Shown: piece by piece, positions 1-9,794 of the stretch
Layout: each line of letters opens with the position of its first letter
Position numbering within the stretch: position 1 is the first letter of the stretch
From: Zygnema cylindricum
Lineage: Eukaryota > Streptophyta > Zygnematophyceae > Zygnematales > Zygnemataceae
Length of the DNA: 64,000 nt
NCBI GenBank assembly: GCA_037447655.1
Contig: JBBHKE010000579.1
Coordinates: 211,968 to 275,967, forward strand
Reading direction: 5' to 3'
Translations under genes and position numbers: made by a program
Notes under the pieces: generated by a model
Database searches by the model: none
The model's input: the letters and a program-made list of their open reading frames with translations, nothing else
Told to the model about the DNA's origin: nothing

Positions 1-71
1 CTGGTTTTTCCATCGTTAGTGTTGAAATAACATTTATTTCGATTTTGAATCTCAGCGATGGTTTTCCTGAA

Positions 72-1620
72 TTTATTAGTCCATGTAAAAGAAAACAATT
101 TCCCAACTACATGTTCTATGTTGAATCGTACGTAAGGCAGTTTAGAAATATAGCTCCTTTGGTTCCATTTTTGATGCCTGAAACTGCTTTGTACCTCGGA
201 AGAAGAAAATGGACGGACCAGTTTTCCGACTTTAAATGTTTAATCAAGGGAATTGATCATGGCAGGGACTGTTTTGGTTGCGCACGGTCACTTACATCAT
301 TTTGTCAAAAATGGTACGTTCGAAGTACACATTTGTACAAGTAAAGCATTGTTGAGTCTAAATTTGACGGGCAATCGGTTGGACAGCTTTGACTATCAAA
401 ATATTGTTTCAACCGCTTAAACATTTGCAGTGCTTGCGAACGTTGATCGTTATAATAAAATTAGTAATTCACACGACCAGCGAATTTACGGTAACAAAAC
501 TGCGGCAACCACATGTGTAAATAAAAGTGTTGCAAACAGTCACTTTTTGTCGTTACGGGAGCTCCACGGTGAAAGCACGCTGGACATTAACTTAGCCGCA
601 AAATCAAAATTTAGTCATCTAAGCGTTACATTGAACTTAGACGCAAACTGTAACGACACCTTTTTAAACTGAAGTACTGTAAGTGTTGTACGGAAATATT
701 AAAACGCACGAAACGAAATAAACTTTGTACACTATAATATAACGAACCGGCGTAAAAGTATCAATTTAAAATAAATGAAAAAAATGTGCGTCGTCACGCG
801 CGACGAAATCGAGCGACACTATCTATGAATCAACATTCTTACATTGTCAGAGAAATTTCATTTCGTGCGTTTTAATATTTCCGTACAAGACTTACAGTCC
901 TTCAGTTTAAAGAGGTTTCGTTTCAGTTTGCGTCTAAGTTCAATGTAACGCTTAGACGACTAAATTTTCGATTTTGTGGCTATGTTAATGTCCAACGTGC
1001 TTTCACCGTGGAGTTCACGTAACGACAAAAAGTGACTGTCTGCAACACTTTTGTTGCCACAATTTTATTACCGTAAACGTTCGCCTGCCGTGTGAATTGC
1101 TAATTTTATTATAACGGTCGACGTTCGCAAGCGCGACAAAAGTTTAAGCGGTTGAAACAATATTTTGAAAGTCAAAGTTGTCCAACCGATTGACCGTCAA
1201 ATTTAGACTCAACGATGCTTTACTTGTACAAATATGTACTTTGAACGTACCATTTATGACAAAATGACGTGACTGTGCGCAACCAAAACAGGCACTCCCA
1301 TGATCAATTCCCTTAATCAATGTGAATAGCAAATCTTCCATGTGGCCGTTGCTTAAAAAAGTTTCGTATCCTTTTGATGTGGCGAGTGGTTAGCCATGGC
1401 TACAACTATGGTCATAACGACAGGCTCCAACTGGCACTCGTAACGAGATACTACTTCGGAACCATACCGGAGCCTAACAGTAGGTTTCCCTTTCCTTTAC
1501 CCTTCCATTTCCCCCTTCTTGGTTTGTGGTCCATATCTTCACACAAGCAAAACACGAGTCTAATTCGCTTCTTTGACGCGTCTGTGGTTCATATATTGTG
1601 TTTTATTCTTGCAAAATGTT
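72..1620. repeat. Direct duplication, copy A (interrupted by a transposon)
   Basis: The flanks 72-246 and 1314-1620 together match 4375-4850 with scattered substitutions. Shared words include attagtccatgtaaaa, ctacatgttctatgttgaat and gtggcgagtggttagccatg. Copy A is split by the foldback element at 247-1313, and copy B is uninterrupted. The short frames that look conserved between the copies follow from the duplication and are not evidence of a gene. Confidence 0.85.
247..1313. mobile_element. Foldback transposon with arms of several hundred bp and a 6-bp target duplication
   Basis: The left terminus AGGGAATTGATCATG is matched by its reverse complement at the right end. The two halves are inverted copies: aaaagtgttgcaaacagtca near 524 is mirrored near 1030-1055, and taatatttccgtac near 690-870 is mirrored too. 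TAATCA flanks both sides (241-246 and 1314-1319). The unoccupied version, with one TAATCA at 4542-4547, is still present in duplication copy B. No transposase frame is visible, so it is probably non-autonomous. A second, heavily interrupted copy lies at about 51159-54984. Confidence 0.9.
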
Positions 1621-1906
1621 CTTCGACATAAATAGTACCTATTTCGGTTGTCCATATGTCATTTTCCCTTAACCTTAAGTTCACCGTATGGTTCTCTTCC
1701 ACGTCTCGAAGGTTTTCCCTTGCCACCCCGCTTGCAGTGTTATTATTTAGCGCACGTTTTGCACGTTTTCGTTGTCGATATTTCAATAGTCGCTCTTCAC
1801 GTTTTTCAAGGGTTTCTTGTGCTCGTTTCCTTGCACGTTCTTGACGTAACCGTTCATTGCGTTGAACACTTGTTTCTTTCGTCGATGTGGGTCTAACTGC
1901 ATCCAC
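1589..1906 (-). pseudogene. Arg/Glu-rich repeat ORF fragment, probably transposon-derived
   Basis: A 105-residue frame dominated by a repeated basic/acidic motif (QRNERLRQERARKRAQ, then KREERLLKYRQRKRAK). Such repeats often precede Helitron-type or related transposon proteins; that link is from general knowledge, not from a visible domain. A related frame with the same MDA start and the QREERLRKERERKR motif lies at 2186-2479 on the same strand, which argues against chance. No helicase or nuclease motif follows. Confidence 0.35.
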
Positions 1907-2185
1907 ATGTCCAATGTGGTAATTACGTATACTACTTTGGACCTACTCCAATTTCTCCTTCCACTACTTCTATTGCGTTTTATTTTACCGTTATTTTATT
2001 GTTAAAGCTTAAATATAACAATAATTTATTTACGTTTAAAATGAATAATGTTCTTTTAAAGTTGAAGTAGTCTACCTTTTCTATTTTCATGAGAGCTTCT
2101 TCAATTAAACATTCAAATGCGTACATTCGCGATCAGATTGCTTTATGTGTTAAACTTGTGACTATACTACAATCACAACATAGTT

Positions 2186-2479
2186 TCATGAACCACACAA
2201 ACGCACCTTTTTCTCGTTTTCTTTCACGGTCTTTAAACTGGATATGTTGTCGTTCTTCCGAGGTTTCTTGCGCGCGCTTGGTGCTGCTCGTTGTGCGTCG
2301 TTGCGTTGTGATTGTGTTGTTACACCATCATCCCGTCTTTGTTCTGCTGCACGTGTAACTCTCTTTCTTTCACGCTCTTTGCGCAACCGTTCTTCGCGTT
2401 GATTTGCTGTATTTTGGGTCGTAGTAGAAGTGTGTGTGGCGGTTGGTTGTCCATGTGGCGGATTAGACCCTGCGTCCAC
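2186..2479 (-). pseudogene. Second Arg/Glu-rich ORF fragment, paralogous to 1589-1906
   Basis: A 97-residue frame starting MDAGSNPPHG and containing QREERLRKERERKRV, matching the motif of the frame about 300 bp away on the same strand. It reads as a second decayed copy of the same transposon N-terminal region. No further domain is seen. Confidence 0.3.
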
Positions 2480-3797
2480 GCATGAAATATAGTCAATACA
2501 TGTCTTTCAATTCCCACTGGCAAATCTCATTCTATTTTTATCAAGCTTTTATTTGCCACGTGAACAAATGGTATAATGATTATATGTACGTCATAAATAA
2601 ATAACAAATTATATTTTCATTCATCTTTACTCACTTTTATTACATTTTTCAAACTCAAAACCATCATATTAGCATACACATTTTACGACATTTTCATGGA
2701 AATTTTTTACTTTAGGGTTTCTATCCTACCAACATATCGAAAGACTTAAGAGGACAACCAATGTCGTCATTTCATAAAGTTTTTTAACAATTCCCATACA
2801 ATATACATAGAACAATAACCATAAAGTGATTGTTTTAGCTCACCTGAATGATATTGTATTTCTTCAGTTGTAGGTTCAAGCATCTATTAGGCCCAAATGC
2901 CACTCTTGAACGTTTTTCCGAAAGGTAAAATCTTCATGCGTTTTACGTGCTAGTTAACTATCTCGATTTATGTTCAATTAAAATAGGCGTACTAACGTCG
3001 ACACATGTTACACCATCAACCATAACACGATTCAATAAACAACTTGAAAACATAACACATCATTCCTATTAAGCCCAAATGTCACTTTTGTACCGTCATG
3101 CGTTCCATGTGCTAATTAACTTTATCGGTTCATGTTCAACTAAAAAGTGTACTATTGTGGATTACACACTTTACAACATGAACTATGACATGATTCAATG
3201 CAACAGCACAAACACATTACAAACTCTTTCATACTACAATAGTACAATCTCTTTCAAACTCAACAATGATTTATCATACGTTGAGTGAATTAAAGTACGC
3301 TACTCATATCTACACATTTTGCACCATTTTCATAAACAAACACCACTTTGAAATAGGAAATTCATTTTTTATGTGCATTGTGTACACCAACAAATGTTGA
3401 ACAAACCCCACTTTCAAATGAAAAAAGCGATTTTTTTGAAATTGTAATTGTACATCCTACATCAGTATATAAATCATCTTACCTTAGTAAAGTTGTCTTT
3501 GAACACCTGTAGGTTGAGTAGCCGAAATGGAACAGCCGTTCCAAAGTTCAGCGCATCCAAATTTGTATTGTTGAGCCAGTTACTTTTCAGCTTGAATAGG
3601 CGTACAAATGTTATAAATGTTGTTTTGACTGTCATGAATTCTACGGACGTACAAAATGAATTCGGACAAATGCTAAATTTTCGCAATCTGCAAACTATGC
3701 GCCACTTTTGGCGAACCGCGCTTACTTTTAACAACGTTTTTTTAGGGGCCGTTACTGCCGATAGTTTGTACGGCGAACTCTTGGCGATGCTGACAGT
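2480..3797. other. AT-rich non-coding stretch with a degenerate direct duplication
   Basis: No convincing coding frame. The stretch around 2888-3040 (caaatgccactcttg, gtgctagttaact, atgttcaa) recurs in degenerate form at about 3068-3205. The 150-codon frame at 3448-3900 runs into the 49-bp tandem array and has no recognisable domain. Confidence 0.45.
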
Positions 3798-4235
3798 GTT
3801 AGATTACGCCAGCCGTACGGCGGTTTGCACACCGACGCATGGCAACGTTAAATTTCGCCAGCCGTACGGCGCTCTGTACACCGACGGTTGGCAATGTTAA
3901 ATTAAGCCATCCGTACGGCCGCCTGCACACCGACGCACGGCAACGTTAGATTACGCCAGCCGTACGGCGCTCTGCATACCGACGATTGGCAATGTTAAAT
4001 TACGCCATCCGTACGGTGGTATGCACACGACGCACGACAATGTTACATTACGCCATCAGTACGGCGGTTTGCACAACGACGCACGGCAACGTTAAATTTT
4101 GCCAACCGTACGAATCTCTGCACACCGACGGTTGGCAATGTTAGAGTATGCCAGCCGGACGGGGGTCTGCACACCGACAACTGGCAACGTAAGATTACGC
4201 CATTCGTACGGCGTTACGGGCGGCACCATGACATT
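3798..4235. repeat. 49-bp tandem repeat array, about 8.5 copies
   Basis: Units start with gttaaattacgcca and contain the palindrome GCCGTACGGC followed by ctgcacaccgacg and ggcaac. Starts are near 3798, 3847 and 3896 and continue at about 49-bp spacing, diverging toward the right. The array stops roughly 90 bp before a TATA-like motif. Confidence 0.9.
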
Positions 4236-4325
4236 GTGCCAGCGGTACAGCGGTGTGCCAGCGGTACGGTGGTCCGTACTGCGGACGGATGAAAAAAATC
4301 GATGACAGACACACCGCCTACCGCC

Positions 4326-4332
4326 TATATAA
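4326..4332 (+). promoter_or_regulatory. TATA-box-like motif after the 49-bp repeats
   Basis: TATATAA occurs in the context cgcctatataaggcttcg, just downstream of the 49-bp array. A repeat array plus TATA motif resembles a transposon or spacer promoter. No downstream gene clearly uses it. Confidence 0.35.
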
Positions 4333-4374
4333 GGCTTCGCAGAGGGGTGAACAACGTTCCCTTATTTATATACT

Positions 4375-4850
4375 GATTAGTCCATGTAAAACAAAACAAT
4401 CCCCCAACTACATGTTCTATGTTGAATCTTGCGTAAGGCAGTTAGAAAGATACCTCCTTCGGTTCCGTTTTTGATGCCTGAAACTGCTTTGCACCTCGGA
4501 AGAAGAAAATGAACGGACCAGTTTTCCAACCGTCAAACGGTTAATCAATGTGAATAGCAAATCTTCCTCGTGGCCTTTGCTTAAAAAAGGTTTGTATCCT
4601 TTTGACGTGGCGAGTGGTTAGCCATGGCTACGACTATGGTCATAGCGACAGTGCTAATCTTGATTTGCTGGCACTCGTAATGGGATACTACCTCGGAACC
4701 ATGCCGGAGCCTGACAGTAGGTTTCCCTTTCCTTTACCCTTCCTTTTCCCCTTTCTTGGTTTGTGGTCCATATCTTCACACAAGCAAAACACGAGTCTAA
4801 TTCGCTTCTTTGAAGTGTTTGTGGTTCTTATTATTGTGTTTTATTCATGC
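4375..4850. repeat. Direct duplication, copy B: empty site of the foldback element
   Basis: Matches 72-246 joined directly to 1314-1620. At the point where copy A carries the 1,067-bp element, this copy reads ggttaatcaatgtgaatag with a single TAATCA (4542-4547). It is the pre-insertion state. Confidence 0.88.
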
Positions 4851-5300
4851 TGTTCTTGTTGTTGCTGTTCTTTTTGTTGTTGTTCTTATTGTTGCTGTTC
4901 TAATTGTTTCTGTTTTAATTGTTGTTGTTCTAAATGTTGTTGTTCTAATTGTTATTGTTCTAATTGGTGTTGTTCTAATTGTTGTTGTTTTTATTGTTGT
5001 TGTTATAAATGTTGTTGTTCTTCTTGTTGTTGTTATAAATGCTGTTGTTCTATTTTTTTTCGTTCTAATTGTTGTTGTTCTTATTGTTGTTTTACTTGTT
5101 GTTCTTATTGTTGCTGTTCTAATTGTCGTTGTTTTAATTGTTGTTCTTCTAATTGTTTTTGTTCTTATTGATGTTCTAATTGTTGTTGTTCTTATTGTTG
5201 TTGTTTTAATTGTTGTTCTACTTGTTGCTGTTTTTATTGTTGCTGTTCTAATTGTTGTTGTTCTAATTGTTGTTGTTCTCATTGTTCTTCTTATTGTCGT
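4851..5300. repeat. TTGTTGTTC/TAA minisatellite
   Basis: About 450 bp of 9-15-bp units built from ttgttgttc and taattg. Open frames on both strands are repeat artefacts. It ends just before a candidate LRR N-cap exon. Confidence 0.9.
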
Positions 5301-5341
5301 TCACTCCTCTGACGTGTCTGTCGCTGCTGCTGCTGTTGCAG

Positions 5342-5441
5342 GGTCAGCTCTGAAGGCGGTGAGGGCGGCCATCATGAACAAGGACTTCCCCAAAATCAAA
5401 TGCGATGGATGGCATTTCTAGTGCGACGGTTCCCATCGCGT
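5342..5441 (+). pseudogene. Candidate LRR N-terminal cap exon with an in-frame stop
   Basis: It follows a gctgctgctgttgcag acceptor and encodes SALKAVRAAIMNKDFPKIKC, then DGWHF, a TAG stop and CDGSHRV. The spaced Cys/Trp pattern resembles a plant LRR N-cap. The donor gtgtatct at 5442 leaves phase 2, matching the next LRR exon. The TAG at 5419-5421 would truncate the protein. Confidence 0.45.
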
Positions 5442-5946
5442 GTATCTCTGCGTGCACTCTCTACTTTTCAAGAGGGAGAGGGGGAGGGGAGGAGAGTGGA
5501 GGGGAATGCACTCTCTACTGAGGTGAATCTACACTGAATCCTGCATGGAATCTTGCATCGAATTGCACGAAAGAGAGGGTGGAGGGGAGGGGAGGGGAGG
5601 AGAGGGAGGGATTTAAATGACTCTATCTATGACCGCTGGAAGGTGGGGGAGAAACATGTCTTTGGGAAATTAAGAGAGGGGGGAGTGGGGCAGGGAGAAA
5701 TGAGAGATCGCGTTCAACGACCAATCAAGAAGTGTGTTGGTATCGACTTTATCTCTTTGGATATCTAAGAGGGGTGAGAAGGTGGTGAGGGCGGATAGGA
5801 GTGAGAATCAAGAAATTTTTCGACCACGAAGAAAAGGGGGTGAAAATTATCTCTTTGGCTATAGAAGAATGGCGGGAAATGGTATGGGGGAATAGGTCAA
5901 GTGGATGTCTTTCACCGACCAATAAGAGGGAGGAGGGAGGGTGCAG

Positions 5947-6018
5947 AATTGTATTCTACAAAGGGTTGGTGTGGAGAATTGCGGAGGAGATTGGCAACCT
6001 CACAAAACTTCAAATTTT
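5947..6018 (+). CDS. LRR exon 1 (72 bp)
   Basis: Bounded by gtgcag and gtgagt and exactly 72 bp. It encodes IVFYKGLVWRIAEEIGNLT followed by KLQIL, one plant-type repeat with a weak first half and an intact EEIGNLTKLQIL half. One base completes the first codon and two are left at the end (phase 2). Confidence 0.75.
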
Positions 6019-6568
6019 GTGAGTGAACCTAGGGAGGGGAGTTACATCTCATGCACAAACAAAAAATAAAATAAGGGGTGATGGCATAACCAAAATGCAA
6101 AAAATAGGGAATTGCAAGTTAGATTTGTTTTTTCTTTTCATCTTATGTTTCCGTTTAAGAGAATCCAAAAAGCGGAGTGCGAGGGAGATTTGGGGACCCA
6201 ACGAGGGATGGGAGATGAGGACGCCGGGTGGATGTTTGGGAGGGGTTAGAATTATAATTTTGTAAATTCTTTGAAATATTCCAACTTATTTAAAAAAAAC
6301 GCTCTAAATTTTGAAAGAATTTTTACCATTTTTTAAGTTTTCTATATTTGTGGGGGAGAGAGGGGTCAAAACCACAAGATCCAAATTGAAATCTAACAAA
6401 CTTATGTTTTTTAATAAATATAAGATGGGTATTTGATAAAATAATTTTACATGTAGTTGCTCATTCTTTTTACAAGTTGTTTCTTTTTGGTGTATAACCT
6501 TGGTAGCCTATACGAAGTAGGAGGCACTTGCAGGGTAATTAGTGTGATGGGGTTGCTCGGTCTCACAG

Positions 6569-6640
6569 ATATCTAAATAACAACCAGTTGAGTGGAAGCA
6601 TTCCATCGTCCATCGGTCGATTGAAATCCCTAAAAAAATT
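6569..6640 (+). CDS. LRR exon 2 (72 bp)
   Basis: Bounded by gtctcacag and gtaag and exactly 72 bp, phase 2. It encodes YLNNNQLSGSIPSSIG followed by RLKSLKKL, a near-perfect plant LRR. The same acceptor-side context (aggaggcac ... ggttgctcggtctcacag) recurs before the later LRR exons, showing that exon and intron were duplicated together. Confidence 0.85.
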
Positions 6641-7315
6641 GTAAGACACATGGCACTATGGTTATGCTATGCATCAAAAGTGTACTCTAAATGATTTTGG
6701 TTTGTGGTGGAGGACAATAGAATTGCTGCATGAAATTATAGAACGGGTGGGGAGGGGAGGAGAGGGGAAAGGCGGATACGAAAGATTCTATCGATGACTA
6801 TTGGGATGGGGGAGAAAACATGTCTTTGGGTATATGAGAGAGGTTGGAGGGGGAAGGTGGAAAACGAGGGATTACGTTCAACGACCAAAGAAGGTAGTTG
6901 ATATCTATAAAGCTATATATGAGAGTGAGGGCCGAAGGGAGAGGGGTGAAAGAAAGTCAATGAGGGAATTTTTAAGGAGAGGAATGGGGGGCATGAGGAA
7001 AAGGAAGCTGGAGGGTGAGGGGGAGGGAGGAGGGGGAAAAGGGTAGAAGAGAATGAGATATTGTTACGAGAGGGAGGGGACCGAAGGGAAGGGGAGGAGA
7101 TGGGGGAACAAATGAAATTGTACGGATAGACGGGGGTGGTGGAGGTGCCCAGGAGGGGAGTTGGGAAAGAAAGAGCAATCTTGTCAAGAGAGGGAGGGGT
7201 GAAAGGGAGAAAGAGGAAGGGAGGGGGAATGGGGAGAGCCCATATAACTAGGAGGCACCCGCGTGGGATCTGGTATGATGGGGGTTGGTATGAAGGGGGT
7301 TGCCCGGTCTCACAG

Positions 7316-7995
7316 TGATTTATCTGGCAACCTAAACCTTTCATTAAATTTTCCTTTTCTCCCCTATCCTTTAAGGCTCCTTCTAGATTTACTTCTCCCC
7401 TTTCCTTGAAATCTGTTGAAGTCTCTTTTTTCGACCAATTTTCTGTCCTTGAAATATCTATTAGAATATCCTCAATATTTTGATTTTTCTTCTTCCAATT
7501 TTAATTCTAGATCTTGCTTTCTCATTTCTAAGTCATTTATCCTACACTCATTGACATCCTCATCATGTTTAACTCCCTCAAGTACCTCCTATCTCTTTAC
7601 TTCATTTATACCTCCAAAAACAATGTTGCTTTCGTGGAATTTGTGTGTTTTTCTCTCTTCCCTATACTACCAATGTGGAGAAGCTCCTTACTATCATCAT
7701 CGTGTTTCTCCTCTCACCCTTCTTCCTCCTCATTCACATTCGAAGTTCTAATTTATTTCAGCCAAGGGTATTCCGCCATATAGTGACCCCGTTCCTTGCA
7801 AAAGAAGCAAGCTCCTCCTTTCGAAGCTCCCCTTTTTTTTCCTCTTCCTCTCATTCCACCAAAGTTCCAATAAGGTTTATCTTTATTTTTCTTCCTCTCA
7901 TCACGCTTCTGGCAGTCACCACCAGCTGTTAGTGCATTCATCTTGAGTGGAAGCATTCCGTCGTCCATCGGTCGACTGAAATCCCTTGAACACTT
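7316..7995 (+). pseudogene. LRR exon 3, split by a retroelement fragment
   Basis: The 5' part (7316-7334, after ctcacag) encodes DLSGN. The 3' part (7943-7995, before gtaag) encodes LSGSIPSSIGRLKSLEHL. The two add to 72 bp, so 7335-7942 looks like a 608-bp insertion into an LRR exon. Confidence 0.7.
7335..7942 (-). mobile_element. Retrotransposon gag (zinc-knuckle) fragment inserted in an LRR exon
   Basis: On the minus strand at about 7753-7942 a frame reads KRDERKKNKDKPYWNFGG, a GRGKKRG-type basic stretch, then CFFCKERGHYMAEY. This is the CX2CX4HX4C knuckle of retroelement gag with the last Cys replaced by Tyr. No protease, RT or integrase follows and no LTRs are seen. The first residues of the open frame (from 8004) are antisense LRR exon, not gag. 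Confidence 0.6.
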
Positions 7996-8695
7996 GTAAG
8001 ACACATGACAATATGGTTTATGTTATACATCAAAAGTGTTCTCTAAATGGTTTTGGTTTCTGGTGGAGGTTTTCGGTGGAGGACAAGGGAATTGCTCTTG
8101 TGGTTTTTGGTGGTGGTTTTTGGTGGAGGACAGGGGAATTGTTGTATCAAATTTTAGAACATGTGGGGAGGAGAAGAGAGGTTGCTGGTGGATACGAAAG
8201 GTGACGATTGTTGGGATGGAAGAGAAAACATGTCTTTAAGTATATAAGAGAGGATTAGGGGGGAGGGTGGGAATGAGGGATTACGTTCAAAGACCAAAGA
8301 AGTTGATTTCTACATTGGTATACATGATGAGAGCGAGGGCGGAAAGGAGGGAGGTGTGGGTAAGCGAATGATGGAATTTTTAAGGAGAGGGGGTGAGGGA
8401 GGCATGAGGAAGGGGAAATTGGAGGGTGAGGGAGAGGGAGGAGGGGGAAAGGGGGTAAAAGAGAATGAATGGTCTCGTTAGGAGAGGGGGGGGACCGGAG
8501 GGAATGGAAAAAGATTGTGGAACGAGTGAAATTTTAAGGACAAACGGGGGTGGTGGGGGAAAAGGATGAGCGATCTTATCAACAAAGGGAGGGGTGAAGG
8601 GGAAAAGGAGGAAAAGAGGGAGAATGGGGAGAGCCCATATAACTAAGAGGCACCCGCGTGGAATTTGGTATGATGGGGGTTGCGGTGTCTCACAG

Positions 8696-8767
8696 TGATT
8701 TATTTGGCAAGCAGTTGAGTGGAAGCATTCCGTCGTCCATTGAAACTCTAAGACCTCCATTGGCCCT
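8696..8767 (+). pseudogene. LRR exon 4, degenerate
   Basis: After ctcacag it encodes DLFGKQLSGSIPSSIETLR and then loses the pattern. No GT donor is found at the expected end. It derives from the same duplication series as the neighbouring LRR exons. Confidence 0.65.
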
Positions 8768-8770
8768 CAG

Positions 8771-9650
8771 AGTATGCAGATCCAAAAGAAGCTAATCTAG
8801 ATAGTGCCGACTCCAAGTTGATATAAACCCAAGTGACTGACCCCTTGACAGTCAGAACCCCAATATAGATTCACCCCGAGGATAGGGGGAAAGGGATGAA
8901 GGGGATCATGAATAACGATGTCATATTTACTCGTCATAACAATGATGTATTATAATGAATAATGATAAATAAAAAAAAAAAATCATTATACGTTCTAGAT
9001 AATAAATAGCCATTGATTGTAATAAATAACTTTGTATAACGCAGTTAGAAATAATAAATAGTCATCAAAGCAAGCGTAAATAATACTAAAAAGTACAAAT
9101 AAATGATTATACTAAAAGGGTGAAAAAGGATCTTGAACAAAAATATAATGGTGATAAATATTCATAGTAATAACAAACAATTACGCAAAAAAACAAATTG
9201 CAATAATATATAATTATTAGACAATATTTATAATTATTATTATAATTCTCAACACACGGTAATAATGTTGGTAAATTGTATTGAATTATAGCAAGTAATC
9301 AGTCCTTCATTTTTAATGGGGAAAAGAGAACCATAAAATCTCATTGTTTTATTTTTTATCGTCAATATTTGAGATTTTTTTTCTTAAAGAAGTTGCATTC
9401 TTCTTTTGTAAAGCTAAACTTTATTATTTTATTTTATTTTATTTTGAAAGAAATCCAATTATTGAATATCAAGTCACTTGATGGAGGAAACAAAAAACAA
9501 GGACCATAGAAAGCGAGGGTGAAATCCATTAGATTAAAAAAAATTGAACAAAATTATATTAATCAATTTTTGTAAGGTGTGTATTTGGTAAAAACTTATC
9601 ACATTTAATTGTTGAATATTCTTACTGAGTTTTATTTTTATTGTATAGCC
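8771..9650. other. AT-rich intron-like sequence, no gene
   Basis: Rich in aataataaat and ttattttattt, with no coding frame or recognisable element. It lies between LRR exons 4 and 5. Confidence 0.5.
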
Positions 9651-9722
9651 TTGTAGCTCATAGTAAGTGGGAGGCACCTGGGGACGGGGGGGAGAGGGAG
9701 AGGAGAATGGCCGATGTTACAG

Positions 9723-9794
9723 ATTTCTATTCAACAACCAATTGAGTGGAAGCATTCCATCTTCCATAGGTCAACTGGCAAATCTCACATGGAT
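9723..9794 (+). CDS. LRR exon 5 (72 bp)
   Basis: Bounded by gttacag and gtaag, exactly 72 bp, phase 2. It encodes FLFNNQLSGSIPSSIGQLA then NLTW. The sequence after the donor (gatacatggcaacatggtt) matches that after LRR exons 2 and 3. Confidence 0.82.

Noticed and set aside
3790-4235. CRISPR-like array
   Set aside because: The repeat units are contiguous without unique spacers and the genome is eukaryotic.
4602-5421. ORFs of 145-203 codons in the TTGTTGTTC repeat
   Set aside because: Minisatellite artefacts; only the last residues overlap the LRR N-cap exon candidate.
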